This document shows positions 30,782-39,510 of a stretch of 64,000 nt of DNA, in pieces. The position numbers and the translations under genes are program-made. Every line of letters starts with the position of its first letter. Positions within the stretch are counted from its first letter, which is position 1. This DNA comes from Paenibacillus methanolicus (GTDB lineage: Bacteria > Bacillota > Bacilli > Paenibacillales > Paenibacillaceae), in contig NZ_VNHS01000007.1 in NCBI RefSeq assembly GCF_008124765.1, positions 62,001 through 126,000 of the forward strand. The letters run 5' to 3'. A model generated the notes under the pieces. The model did no database searches. It had not been told where the DNA came from and saw only the letters and a program-made list of their open reading frames with translations.

Positions 30782-31729
30782 ATGCAAGCGTATGTATTCG
30801 TTCATTTTAAGGAGAAGCGAACGCCGGACGGCGAACAAGTCTATTTCGGCATCAGCAAGGACGGCTTTCAGTGGGAAGCGGTGAACGAGGGCAACCCCGT
30901 GCTGTGGAGCTACTACGGCGATAAAGGCGTCCGGGATTTCACGATCACGCGGACCAAGGAAGGCAAGTTCGTCATCCTCGCAACCGACTTGAGCTTGTCG
31001 TACGGGATGTTGAATCAGTATCAACATTCGTGGGCGGAAATTTCCCGGAACGGAAGCAAAAATCTCGTGCTCTGGGAGTCGGACGATCTCATTCACTGGT
31101 CGGAGCAGCGGATGGTTAAGCTCGGGAATGAAGACTTCGGCTGTCTGTGGGCGCCGGATATCATCTACGACAAGCGCCGCGACGATTATGTCGTGCATTG
31201 GTCGTCCGCTCATCGCGGCAATGATTACGGCGAGAAGGGCATCTATTATTCCCGGACCAACGATTTCGTGCAGTTCTCGGAACCGCAATTGCTCCTGCAG
31301 AAGGAAGATAGCGGCATCATCGATTCGGCCATGTACGAGGAAGACGGGAAGTATTATCTGTTCCTGAAGAGCGAGAATAACCCGGTCGGCATCATTCTGA
31401 TGGCATCCGAGCACATTACCGGACCGTTCGAGAGAATAGAAGCGTTCGATCAAAGCATGGCGGAGCTGGAAGGCGGACATTACGAGGCGCCGACGGCCGT
31501 CAAATTGGAGGATGGCCGATGGTGCTTGTTCGCGGACCGCTTCGGCGTCTCCGCGGAGGAGCAAGGGTATGTGCCGTTCGTGGCCGAGAAGCTGTCGACG
31601 GGAGAATTCGTGCGGTCGGACAACGCTTTTACGTTCCCCTATGGGTTCAAGCACGGCACGATCTTGACGATCACCATGGAAGAGTATGAGAGGTTGAAGG
31701 GGTATAAGAAAATGCCGTCGGAGTATTAG
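30782..31729 (+). CDS. GH43-type beta-propeller hydrolase 2 (paralogue of 1)
   Basis: 315 residues, the same length and blade pattern as the preceding gene (PDGEQVYFGISKDGFQWEAV, KGVRDFTITR, LVLWESDDLIHWSE, GCLWAPDIIYDK). The two are evidently an old tandem duplication. A notable difference is RDPF becoming RDFT at the start of the second blade. The ATG follows GGTGGGAT. Substrate unknown. Confidence 0.78.
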   Translation: MQAYVFVHFKEKRTPDGEQVYFGISKDGFQWEAVNEGNPVLWSYYGDKGVRDFTITRTKEGKFVILATDLSLSYGMLNQYQHSWAEISRNGSKNLVLWESDDLIHWSEQRMVKLGNEDFGCLWAPDIIYDKRRDDYVVHWSSAHRGNDYGEKGIYYSRTNDFVQFSEPQLLLQKEDSGIIDSAMYEEDGKYYLFLKSENNPVGIILMASEHITGPFERIEAFDQSMAELEGGHYEAPTAVKLEDGRWCLFADRFGVSAEEQGYVPFVAEKLSTGEFVRSDNAFTFPYGFKHGTILTITMEEYERLKGYKKMPSEY

Positions 31730-31786
31730 CGTCTAGCCGGGCAGATCCGGCCGGGCGAAGATGCGCGAAAGATAGGTGGAATAAGG

Positions 31787-32941
31787 ATGAAGATGGTCGG
31801 GGTAAAGGAACCGAATATCCGGATGGCGGCCGGAGAACGTCCATGCCTGCCGCGATCGGTCGAGATCGAGCTCGAGGGGGGCCTGACGGGGAGCTATCCC
31901 GTTCATTGGGCGCCCTTCGACCCGGCGCTGGCGGAGAAGCCGGGGAGCTTCACCGTGGAAGGGGTTATCGAAGGGGACGACTATCCGAACCCGCTCGTGC
32001 CGAACCGCGCCGATCCCTACGTGCTGAAGCATGCGGACGGCTACTACTATTTTATCGGTTCCGTGCCGGAGTACGACCGGCTGGCGCTGCGGCGGTCCCG
32101 AACCGTGGCCGGGTTGTCCGCGGCCGAGGAGACCGTCATTTGGACGAAGCGCGACGAAGGCGAGATGGGCAACCATATATGGGCGCCGGAGCTGCATTGG
32201 ATCGAAGGCAAATGGTACATCTACTTCGCGGCCGGCTCGGTGGAGAACAAATGGGCGATCCGTCCTTACGTGCTGGAATGCGGCGACGAGAATCCTCTTC
32301 AGGGAACTTGGACGGAGAAGGGAAGGATCGAGCTGCCGGTCGAGAGCTTCTCCTTGGATGCCACGACCTTCGAACATCGCGGGCGCAGGTATTTGGCATG
32401 GGCTCAAATTATCGAAGACTCCTGCCTATATCTCGCGCCGATGGACACGCCGTGGTCGATCGCCGGCGATCCCGTGAAGCTGTCGGCCCCGGAGTACGAC
32501 TGGGAGACGCAGCTGCATCGCGTGAACGAAGGGCCGGCCGTGCTGAAGCGCAATGGGTACGTGTTCATGGCTTATTCCGCCAGCGGCACCGACCATCGTT
32601 ATTGCATGGGCTTGCTGGCCGCGGAGGAGGAGAGCGACTTGCTGAATCCGGCTTCCTGGACCAAATCGCAGGAGCCGGTGTTCGTCAGCAACGAAGCCGC
32701 TTCCGAATACGGCCCGGGCCATAACAGCTTCACGGTATCCGAGGACGGCTCGGCCGATCTGCTCGTGTATCATGCCCGTCCCTACCGGGAAATTGCCGGC
32801 GAGCCGCTCTACGATCCCAATCGCCACGCCCGCGTGCAGCGCTTCTTCTGGAAGCCGGACGGCACGCCGTTCTTCGGCGCGCCCGGCTGGAGACCGGATG
32901 CCGCCGGCCGCGCGTTTAGATGCAAGGTGACCGTCGAATAG
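31787..32941 (+). CDS. GH43 family hydrolase with N-terminal Ig-like segment
   Basis: 384 residues. Residues about 25-60 look like a bacterial Ig-like (Big_4) module (YPVHWAPFDPALAEKPGSFT). The propeller follows with a convincing GH43 triad: Asp in NRADPYVLK (base), Asp in FSLDATTFEH, and Glu in RVNEGPAVLK (acid). HIWAPELHWIEGKWYIYF is the usual blade-two signature. No signal peptide. Likely an alpha-L-arabinofuranosidase-type enzyme in the cytoplasm. Better preserved than its two neighbours. Confidence 0.85.
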   Translation: MKMVGVKEPNIRMAAGERPCLPRSVEIELEGGLTGSYPVHWAPFDPALAEKPGSFTVEGVIEGDDYPNPLVPNRADPYVLKHADGYYYFIGSVPEYDRLALRRSRTVAGLSAAEETVIWTKRDEGEMGNHIWAPELHWIEGKWYIYFAAGSVENKWAIRPYVLECGDENPLQGTWTEKGRIELPVESFSLDATTFEHRGRRYLAWAQIIEDSCLYLAPMDTPWSIAGDPVKLSAPEYDWETQLHRVNEGPAVLKRNGYVFMAYSASGTDHRYCMGLLAAEEESDLLNPASWTKSQEPVFVSNEAASEYGPGHNSFTVSEDGSADLLVYHARPYREIAGEPLYDPNRHARVQRFFWKPDGTPFFGAPGWRPDAAGRAFRCKVTVE

Positions 32942-32963
32942 GCGAAAGTTATATAGCGAAGGC

Positions 32964-32994
32964 TCCCGGCGTGTGCATCATGCCGGGATTTTTT
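32964..32994 (+). terminator. Terminator after the GH43 set
   Basis: Seven-base-pair stem TCCCGGC/GCCGGGA with an 11-nt loop and six T, 22 nt after the stop. Confidence 0.9.
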
Positions 32995-33055
32995 GGTAGG
33001 ATCTGCCGACCGCCCTGCTGGCGAGCGATAGCGACATAGGTGTCGCTATCGGGTT

Positions 33056-33362
33056 GTAAAGCGTGTCCGCGAGAGCGCCTCAACGGAAAGCGCACTTCGG
33101 AAGCATAGGCTTTGGTTCCCCTGGAGAGGGGGCAATGCTGTCAGGTTAAGGAAAAACGTCCGATAAAGCCAGCAAGGTCCTATAGTTGACAGGCTTAAGT
33201 CTTAGGACGGACTTCAAAACCTACTGAAGCTTTGTCCGGCAGGACAAAAGCGTGCCCCGCTCAAGCCAACCCGCCCACCGCAAACAAGTGAGCCATCACG
33301 AAAAGGGAGTCCAGAGGGCAAAGCCCTATGGTTCCCCTCAGCGGAGGGGGAAGGGGGAGGGA
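33056..33362 (+). repeat. Dispersed intergenic repeat, copy 3 (rearranged)
   Basis: The main part, 33129-33362, matches copy 1 (GTCAGGTTAAGG, CCTACTGAAGCTTTGTCC, GGACAAAAGCGTGCC, then the purine-rich end), but lacks the internal ACTTCGGAAGCATA segment. That segment appears instead just upstream at about 33085-33120, next to a partial purine end, so the copy looks like a partial duplication or shuffle. It fills the gap between the GH43 terminator and the end of the phosphorylase gene. Confidence 0.8.
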
Positions 33363-33407
33363 GAATGAATGGGGATCTGAAGGGGCAAAGCCCCTTGTTC
33401 TCTAGTA

Positions 33408-35582
33408 TTACCCCCAAGCGGACAGCTCCATCTCGAAGTCGCTGGCGAAATCCGGGCTGACCGGCGTGACCCGGACGTTGACGTTCGTTCGCCAGATATG
33501 AATCGGGATATCGGGCGACACGCCCTCGTAGACGTACACGCCCTTCGCCTGCTGCTGGACCGGTTCGAGCTTCGCTTTCCAGATGCCCTGCTTCCCGTCG
33601 GAGCCGACCGCCTCCACGCGGACGTCTTTGTGCCAGATGGCGCCGAGCGCGATTTCGGCGCGGAAGGCCGTCTTGGACAGTCCGATCCGGCTGCTGTGGT
33701 CGGCGAGAATCTCCACTTTGCGCACGCGGACCGCGGACCAGTTGTCGCGGACGAATTGCTTGTAGGCGGCCACCCTGGAGGCGACCTCGAAGTAATCCGC
33801 GGCGAACCGATTGCCCCTTGCGCTCGCGGGTTCGTAAACTTTGTGCCAGTAATCGCTGACCATCCGGTGGGTGTTATAGACGGGCGCGAGCGTACAGATC
33901 GACTCTTTCATCATGTTGACCCATTCCGTCGGGATGTTGCGTTCGTCCCGCTTGTAGAACAGCGGGACAATCTCTTCCTCGAGCAGCCGGTACAGCGCTT
34001 CGCCGTCCTGCCGCGCCTGGTGCTCGGAGTCGCCGTCCGTCGCGCCTTCGATGGCCCAGCCGTTCCGCCCGTTGTAGCCTTCCACCCACCAGCCGTCGAG
34101 CACGCTGCAGTTGAGCACGCCGTTCATGGCGGCCTTCTGCCCGCTCGTGCCGCTCGCTTCCATCGGCTTCACCGGCGTGTTAAGCCAGACGTCGACGCCT
34201 TGCACGAGCTTCTTCGCTTTATCCATCGCGTAGTTCTCCACGATGTGAACGCGTCCCTTGAACCGCTCCTCCCGGGACAGTTCCACGAGCCGCCGGATCA
34301 GCTCCTGACCCGGTCCGTCGGCGGGATGGGCTTTGCCCGCGAAGACCAGGTTAACCGGGCGATGCGGATCGTTCAGGATGCGCGCGAGGCGCTCCAAGTC
34401 GCGGAAGATGAGCAGCGCCCGCTTATACGTCGCGAATCGGCGGGCGAAGCCGATGACGAGCGGCCCTTCGCCGGACAACGCGATCGGCAAGCCCAGCTCC
34501 TCCGCCATGTCGGATTTCGCCCGCCAATGCGCTTCCCACAGCTCTTTGGCCGGAATATCCCGCACGGCGGACCATACGTCCCGTTCGGCCGCGCGTACGG
34601 CCCAGTCGGACGGAAGGTGCCGATCGTACAGCTCCTGGATGCCGGGCGCCAGCCACGTTCCGATATGGATGCCGTTGGTGACCGAGTCCACGGGAATATC
34701 CTGTCTTGGAATATGCGGCGTCCATCCGTGGAACAGATCGCGGGTCACCTCGCCGTGCAGCTTGCTCACCCCGTTCACCTTGGACGACGTGCTGACGGCA
34801 AGCCGGGTCATGTTGAAGGCGCCACCCAGCTGTCCCAGCGACAACACGCGCTCCCGATCCGTCCCGAGCTGCCAGTAATAGTCGCCGAAGTAGCGGTCCA
34901 TCATGTCGATTGAGAAGACGTCGTGCCCGGCCGGAACCGGCGTGTGCGTCGTGAAGACGGTGCTCGCCTTGACCGCCTCGAGCGCCGTCTCGAACGGCAC
35001 GCCTTCGGCGGATAGCATCCGGATGCGCTCGAGCGCCAGGAAGGCGGAATGTCCTTCGTTCATATGCCAGACGTCCGGATGGATGCCGAGCGCGGCCAGC
35101 AGCCTCGCGCCGCCGATGCCGAGCAGGAGCTCCTGGCGGATGCGGACGTCCGGATCGCTCGGGTAGAGCGTGTCGGTCAAGCGGCGATTCTCGTCGCCAT
35201 TTTCTTCAACGTCGGTATTGAGAAGATACAGGGTGACCGCGCCCACCTGCACGGTGTACGCTTTGGCATGCACCCGCCGGCCGGCCAACGTCACGTCGAT
35301 GACGACCGGACGGTCTTCGGCATCCCGCGCGAGCCGAATCGGGTAAGCGCTTGCCGCGAGGTCGACCTCGGGATACAGATGCTCTTGCCAGCCGCCTTCG
35401 TTAATGAGCTGCCGGAAATACCCTTTGCCATACAATATGCCGACGCCCGTAAGCGGAACGTTCAGGTCCGATGCTGCCTTGATATGGTCGCCTGCCAGGA
35501 TGCCGAGCCCGCCCGAGTAAATCGGCAAGGATTCGTCGATTCCGAACTCAGCGGAGAAATACGCCACGCCGCCGTTTGGCAT
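33408..35582 (-). CDS. Alpha-glucan phosphorylase (GT35, GlgP-like)
   Basis: 724 residues of the shorter alpha-glucan phosphorylase branch. It begins GVAYFSAEFGIDESLPIYSGGLG, has HMNEGHSAFLALER and THTPVPAGHD, NGIHIGTW, and the PLP-site region EASGTSGQKAAMNG with the lysine in place. It releases glucose 1-phosphate from glycogen or maltodextrin. The N-terminal DUF3417 domain found in many relatives is absent. GAGGTGGG lies 4 nt before the ATG on the minus strand. Convergent with the GH43 genes across the repeat. Confidence 0.9.
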   Translation of the reverse strand: MPNGGVAYFSAEFGIDESLPIYSGGLGILAGDHIKAASDLNVPLTGVGILYGKGYFRQLINEGGWQEHLYPEVDLAASAYPIRLARDAEDRPVVIDVTLAGRRVHAKAYTVQVGAVTLYLLNTDVEENGDENRRLTDTLYPSDPDVRIRQELLLGIGGARLLAALGIHPDVWHMNEGHSAFLALERIRMLSAEGVPFETALEAVKASTVFTTHTPVPAGHDVFSIDMMDRYFGDYYWQLGTDRERVLSLGQLGGAFNMTRLAVSTSSKVNGVSKLHGEVTRDLFHGWTPHIPRQDIPVDSVTNGIHIGTWLAPGIQELYDRHLPSDWAVRAAERDVWSAVRDIPAKELWEAHWRAKSDMAEELGLPIALSGEGPLVIGFARRFATYKRALLIFRDLERLARILNDPHRPVNLVFAGKAHPADGPGQELIRRLVELSREERFKGRVHIVENYAMDKAKKLVQGVDVWLNTPVKPMEASGTSGQKAAMNGVLNCSVLDGWWVEGYNGRNGWAIEGATDGDSEHQARQDGEALYRLLEEEIVPLFYKRDERNIPTEWVNMMKESICTLAPVYNTHRMVSDYWHKVYEPASARGNRFAADYFEVASRVAAYKQFVRDNWSAVRVRKVEILADHSSRIGLSKTAFRAEIALGAIWHKDVRVEAVGSDGKQGIWKAKLEPVQQQAKGVYVYEGVSPDIPIHIWRTNVNVRVTPVSPDFASDFEMELSAWG

Positions 35583-35738
35583 GATCCCACCTCATTTTCG
35601 CGTAAAATCGCGCCTTCGTCATGAAAGCGACTTACTTGGTGCCCTTATATCTATATGCCGGTTCCCGGTGCAACTGCCCAATAATTCGACATGGGCTGTA
35701 CCAATCGTTGTAAGAAGAAGTAGAAGGAGGTCGTCTTT

Positions 35739-35918
35739 ATGCGGCATTCAAGCGGGATGGAGTATGGCGATTCCGCTGGTGAGCGATCGGGAGAAAGAAG
35801 AGGCGTCGATTCTTATTACGACAGGGAGGAGCGGATGAAGCAGGGAGACGGCAGAGGATATAAACCGACTCTGCCATGCGACAGAAGCCGGTTTATTTTT
35901 CTTGTGAATCTAAGCTAG
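35739..35918 (+). CDS. Possible small hydrophilic protein, 59 residues
   Basis: ATG at 35739 is preceded by AAGGAGGT with 7-8 nt spacing, one of the best ribosome sites in the window. The product is very charged (GERSGERRGVDSYYDREER) with a short hydrophobic end (RFIFLVNLS). Against it: the last third runs through an AAACCG/CGGTTT hairpin followed by T5 (about 35860-35900), which looks like a terminator, and the frame overlaps the end of the minus-strand RNase H-like gene. I do not recognise a family. Confidence 0.35.
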   Translation: MRHSSGMEYGDSAGERSGERRGVDSYYDREERMKQGDGRGYKPTLPCDRSRFIFLVNLS

Positions 35919-36428
35919 CTCGGCCGCTTTCCTCGCCGCATTGTGCGCCATGCGATGCAAGTAGTTGTTCTTCCGATGGCCGCGCATATACGTAATGTGC
36001 ACCTCAACCTCGGGAAACCGGCCGCGAAGTTCGGCCAGCGCGGCCAACAGCTCGTCTCGGCCTTGTTCGACGTGCGGATGCGCGAACCGGTCCTGCGCGA
36101 GCAGGCGCGAGATGCGGCTGCAATCGGTGTAAATGACGGCGTTGTTCGGTCGATGTTCCAAAAACGCGGCCGCGAGCGTCTCCAGACTAAAGACGATCGC
36201 CATCATCTCGCCGTAGCTCGAACCTGGATCCTGCTCGATCGGCAGCTTCCGGGCGGCGACGTTGACCGTGCGATTGTACACCGCGCAGACGGCCGTGCCG
36301 TACGCGTTGCGCTCGGCGAAGCCGGCGTAGTCGCAATAGAGGAACATCGTTCCTTTGTTCACGATATGCTGCCTGAGACGAGGAACGGCGAGCGCCTTCT
36401 GAACGAGCGGGTCCTTGGTTATATCCAT
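35910..36428 (-). CDS. RNase H-fold protein
   Basis: 172 residues. A short helical N-terminus (about 25 residues) precedes an RNase HI-like fold: Asp in LYCDYAGFAE, Glu in GEMMAIVFSLETL, Asp in VIYTDCSRIS, and a C-terminal helix HRMAHNAARKA. The fourth metal-binding carboxylate of RNase H, expected in that helix, is His or Asn here. Homologues with this AHNAAR ending are common in Gram-positive bacteria. It may still cut RNA in RNA:DNA hybrids, or be altered; activity is not certain. AGGAGATG precedes the ATG. Confidence 0.78.
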   Translation of the reverse strand: MDITKDPLVQKALAVPRLRQHIVNKGTMFLYCDYAGFAERNAYGTAVCAVYNRTVNVAARKLPIEQDPGSSYGEMMAIVFSLETLAAAFLEHRPNNAVIYTDCSRISRLLAQDRFAHPHVEQGRDELLAALAELRGRFPEVEVHITYMRGHRKNNYLHRMAHNAARKAAELA

Positions 36429-36672
36429 GCTTGTGCATCTCCTAGGAATGAAAGGTAACGACCGAGGGACATGCCATCATGTTAACCGAAGCGGCCGCAA
36501 TTCGCCAGCGCCGGGCGCGAGCAGCGGACTCTCTAATACGAGGGGACAAGTTTCGACTGCGCTCGAGATCCTCGGAACGTATAATGTATCTAGGGAATAC
36601 GAACGCGCCATGCGCGGACCGTGCATGGCTTGAATGACTGCCGGCAGATCGAGAATAGGGAGTGGAAGGTAG

Positions 36673-38793
36673 ATGAACAGTACGCGATTCGATTCGTTTC
36701 GTTCGATTTTGGAAGCGGTTACCGACCGGGTGATTCCGGGGGATGACTGGCCGTCGGGGACGGAGGGCGGCGTGCTGACGTATTTGGAGCGCCATGCCGC
36801 CGAGACTGCCGGCATCTGGAGCGAGGTGCTCGAGCCCGGACTTCGCGCGCTGGAAGCGGCGGCAATCGCGCGTTATAGCCGTCCGTTCGCCGAGTTGGCT
36901 TCGAAGGCACAAGATAGCCTGCTGCAGGAAGCGGAGAAGGACGCTTTGCCGGACTGGCCCGCGTCGTCCAAGCGCTTCTTCGACGCGTTGTTGCCCCTGG
37001 TGATCGAAGGCTATTACGGGAGTCCGGAGTCGGGCGGCAATCGGGAGGCCAAGTCATGGGCGATGATCGGATTCCGTCCTGGCGTCGTCGATGAACAACA
37101 GCCGCGGATTCAGGAGACGGAGCTTGCGCAAACGTCGCTCGACGACCTTCGCGAGGCGTATGACGCCGTCATCGTGGGCGCCGGCGCCGGCGGCTCCGTC
37201 GCGGCCGCCGTATTGGCCGAGGCGGGGCTTCGCGTATTGGTCGTCGAGCGCGGCAGCTGGCTTCGTTATGACGACATCGGGCGCGACCATCTGCGGAACC
37301 ATCGGTTCACCAGATATGGTCACAACACGGGACCTTCGCTAGAGGGCAGCCCGCGAACGATTCTGCTCGCGAACGGCCAAGAGCGCATTACCTCGCCCAT
37401 CGACGGCGATTATCATAATAACGCCATGACGGTGGGCGGCGGGACGCGTATCTACGGGGCGCAGGCGTGGCGGTTCCATCCGGACGACTTCCGCATGGCG
37501 AGCCGTTACGGAATACCGGAGGGGAGCTCGCTCAGCGACTGGCCGATCCGCTATGAGGATCTCGAGCCCTATTACGAGCGGGCCGAATGGGAAGTCGGCG
37601 TCTCCGGCGACGGCAGTGCTCACCCCGGACGCGGGAAGCGGATGCGTCCGTATCCGATGCCGCCGCTTGCGAGGACGCTGGAGGCCGAACGATTGGCCCG
37701 GGCGGCAGACAAGTTAGGCTGGGATGCGGGACCGGTGCCGCTGCTTATCAACTCCGTGGAGCGGGACGGACGGCCGGCTTGCGGCCGATGCGGGCAATGC
37801 GTCGGGTTCGCTTGTCCGACGAACAGCAAGAACGGCGGACATAATACGATGCTCGTGCGGGCGATCGCGACCGGCAAGTGCGATCTGATCTGCGATACCG
37901 CGGTTGCCTATATCGATACCGAAGGGGGCAAGCATGCCACCGGAGTGCGTCTCGTACAGGAATGGGAAGGCGGGATCCGTCGGCGGAGCGTGCGGGCAGG
38001 CCATGTGGTCGTGGCGGCGGGCGCGATCGAGAGCGCGCGGCTCTTGCTTAACTCGGCCAGCGACGCGGAGCAAGGCGGGATCGGCAACCGTCAAGGACAG
38101 GTAGGCCGGCATCTTCAAGGCCACGTCTACTCGGGCGCCTACGGACTGTTCGATGAACCCGTGCAAGACGGCCTTGGTCCGGGGGTAAGCATCGCGACCT
38201 TCCGCTTCGACCATCGTTCGGATAGCGGCATCATCGGGGGAGGCCTGCTGGCCAACGAGTTCACCCGGCTGCCGATCCTCCATTGGTACCGGGCGCTCGC
38301 GCCGCATGCGCCCAGATGGGGGAGCGCGGGCAAGGCGACGATGCGCGAGACGTACCTGCGCACCAGCCATATTCAGGGGCCGATCCAAGAGATTCCGAAC
38401 GCGGATGCCAGAGTTCGGCTCTCAGGCTCGGCCAGGGACCGCTTCGGCCTCCCCGTCGCGCAGCTTTCCGGCAGCGTCCATCCCGAATCGCTTCGCGCTT
38501 CGGCCCTGCTGGCCGAGCAAGCGGAGAAGTGGCTGTGGGCGGCGGGCGCGCGCGACGTATGGCGGACCACGGCAGGCGGCGGACTGAGCGGCGGACAGCA
38601 TCAGGCGGGCACGCTGCGGATGGGCGACGACCCTTCGACGTCGGTGACGGATCCTTCGGGACGCGTGCATGGCTACGATAATATTTGGATCAGCGACGGC
38701 TCGGTGCACGTCACCAACGGCGGCGTCAATCCGGTGCTCACGATTCTGGCCTTGGCGTTCCGGACGGCCGAGAATCTGGTGAAGTCGAAGTAG
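36673..38793 (+). CDS. GMC oxidoreductase with fused gluconate-dehydrogenase-subunit-3-like N-terminus
   Basis: 706 residues. Residues about 1-145 look like the small Gluconate_2-dh3 subunit (ILEAVTDRVIPGDDWP). The FAD-binding Rossmann motif follows at about 170 (AVIVGAGAGGSVAAAVLAEAG), with the second FAD region at MTVGGGTRIYGAQAWR. A cysteine-rich stretch CGRCGQCVGFACP sits at about 370. The GMC C-terminal domain ends with GGGLSGGQHQAG and the active-site region HVTNGGVNPVLTI. It oxidises an alcohol or sugar; no signal peptide is seen. The fusion replaces the separate subunits known from membrane sugar dehydrogenases. GGAAGGTAG precedes the ATG. Confidence 0.87.
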   Translation: MNSTRFDSFRSILEAVTDRVIPGDDWPSGTEGGVLTYLERHAAETAGIWSEVLEPGLRALEAAAIARYSRPFAELASKAQDSLLQEAEKDALPDWPASSKRFFDALLPLVIEGYYGSPESGGNREAKSWAMIGFRPGVVDEQQPRIQETELAQTSLDDLREAYDAVIVGAGAGGSVAAAVLAEAGLRVLVVERGSWLRYDDIGRDHLRNHRFTRYGHNTGPSLEGSPRTILLANGQERITSPIDGDYHNNAMTVGGGTRIYGAQAWRFHPDDFRMASRYGIPEGSSLSDWPIRYEDLEPYYERAEWEVGVSGDGSAHPGRGKRMRPYPMPPLARTLEAERLARAADKLGWDAGPVPLLINSVERDGRPACGRCGQCVGFACPTNSKNGGHNTMLVRAIATGKCDLICDTAVAYIDTEGGKHATGVRLVQEWEGGIRRRSVRAGHVVVAAGAIESARLLLNSASDAEQGGIGNRQGQVGRHLQGHVYSGAYGLFDEPVQDGLGPGVSIATFRFDHRSDSGIIGGGLLANEFTRLPILHWYRALAPHAPRWGSAGKATMRETYLRTSHIQGPIQEIPNADARVRLSGSARDRFGLPVAQLSGSVHPESLRASALLAEQAEKWLWAAGARDVWRTTAGGGLSGGQHQAGTLRMGDDPSTSVTDPSGRVHGYDNIWISDGSVHVTNGGVNPVLTILALAFRTAENLVKSK

Positions 38794-38848
38794 GGCCTTC
38801 CCGTATGGTCGGATACGGCTCTGAAGGCGTGTTGGATACTCAACTATC

Positions 38849-38875
38849 ACTCTCATTTTTTGTGATCATATAGTA
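38849..38875 (+). promoter_or_regulatory. Possible SigK-type (late mother-cell) promoter
   Basis: AC at 38849-38850, 16 nt, then CATATAGTA at 38867-38875, which fits the SigK consensus AC-N16/17-CATAnnnTA. The start codon is 25 nt further on, with AAGGAGGAG between. Confidence 0.45.
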
Positions 38876-38900
38876 TAGGATCAGAGAAGGAGGAGATAGC

Positions 38901-39413
38901 ATGCCGGCGAGAGTCAAAAGGAAAAAGCCAGTCGGGAATGTTACGCGAAAAAAAAGTATAGCCGCAAGAAAAGCGAGAGCCACCCAGGTGCTAAACCCGG
39001 GCTTCACCGACCCGACGTTCTTCCCGTGGCGGGATGTCGGCGCCGTATTCCTTTCCACCCTGCGTCCGAATATTGGCGCGCAATCCGCGTTTTTTGCCGT
39101 TCAGCCGGGCAGAAGCGCATCGCTGCGGCAGCGAGTGACATTAGGGCAGCCTGGCCCCACCGGCAGATTTCGGTTAATCTATAGCGTATTGGCGGATCGG
39201 AACAATAATCAGGGCGTTTTTCAGGTCAGCTTTTTAAATACGGCTATTTCAAGAACGACGAATTTGAACCTGCTGCCATCCACGAATTACGGATCGTTCG
39301 AGATCGTCTTTTCGAGCGCGCAATCTTCACTGGAGCTGGAGTTTCGGGTCAATGGGACGGGGTTGCGTCCAGCTTTTATGTTTCTTGATACCGTCGTCAT
39401 TATACCGGCATAA
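38901..39413 (+). CDS. Hypothetical protein with basic N-terminus and jelly-roll-like domain, possible spore-surface protein
   Basis: 170 residues. The first 27 are strongly basic (RVKRKKPVGNVTRKKS). The rest looks like a beta-sandwich starting VLNPGFTDPTFFPW, similar to domains at the head of exosporium-type or NTTRR proteins, with a short GQPGPTG stretch. There is no signal peptide. AAGGAGGAG precedes the ATG, and a SigK-like promoter lies upstream; both fit a mother-cell-made spore coat protein (inference). Confidence 0.6.
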   Translation: MPARVKRKKPVGNVTRKKSIAARKARATQVLNPGFTDPTFFPWRDVGAVFLSTLRPNIGAQSAFFAVQPGRSASLRQRVTLGQPGPTGRFRLIYSVLADRNNNQGVFQVSFLNTAISRTTNLNLLPSTNYGSFEIVFSSAQSSLELEFRVNGTGLRPAFMFLDTVVIIPA

Positions 39414-39470
39414 GAGGGGGGCCGATGTTCTCGCTGCAGGAGAAGAAGCTGGCTTTCGCCATACGGAGAA

Positions 39471-39497
39471 GGAGAGGCCTCTCGGCCTCTCCTTGTT
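39471..39497. terminator. Hairpin between convergent genes
   Basis: Nine-base-pair stem GGAGAGGCC/GGCCTCTCC with a TCTC loop, followed on the plus strand by TTGTTGT. It lies between the spore-like gene and the end of the large GH43 gene and may serve both. Confidence 0.7.
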
Positions 39498-39510
39498 GTA
39501 CGCTCATTTC

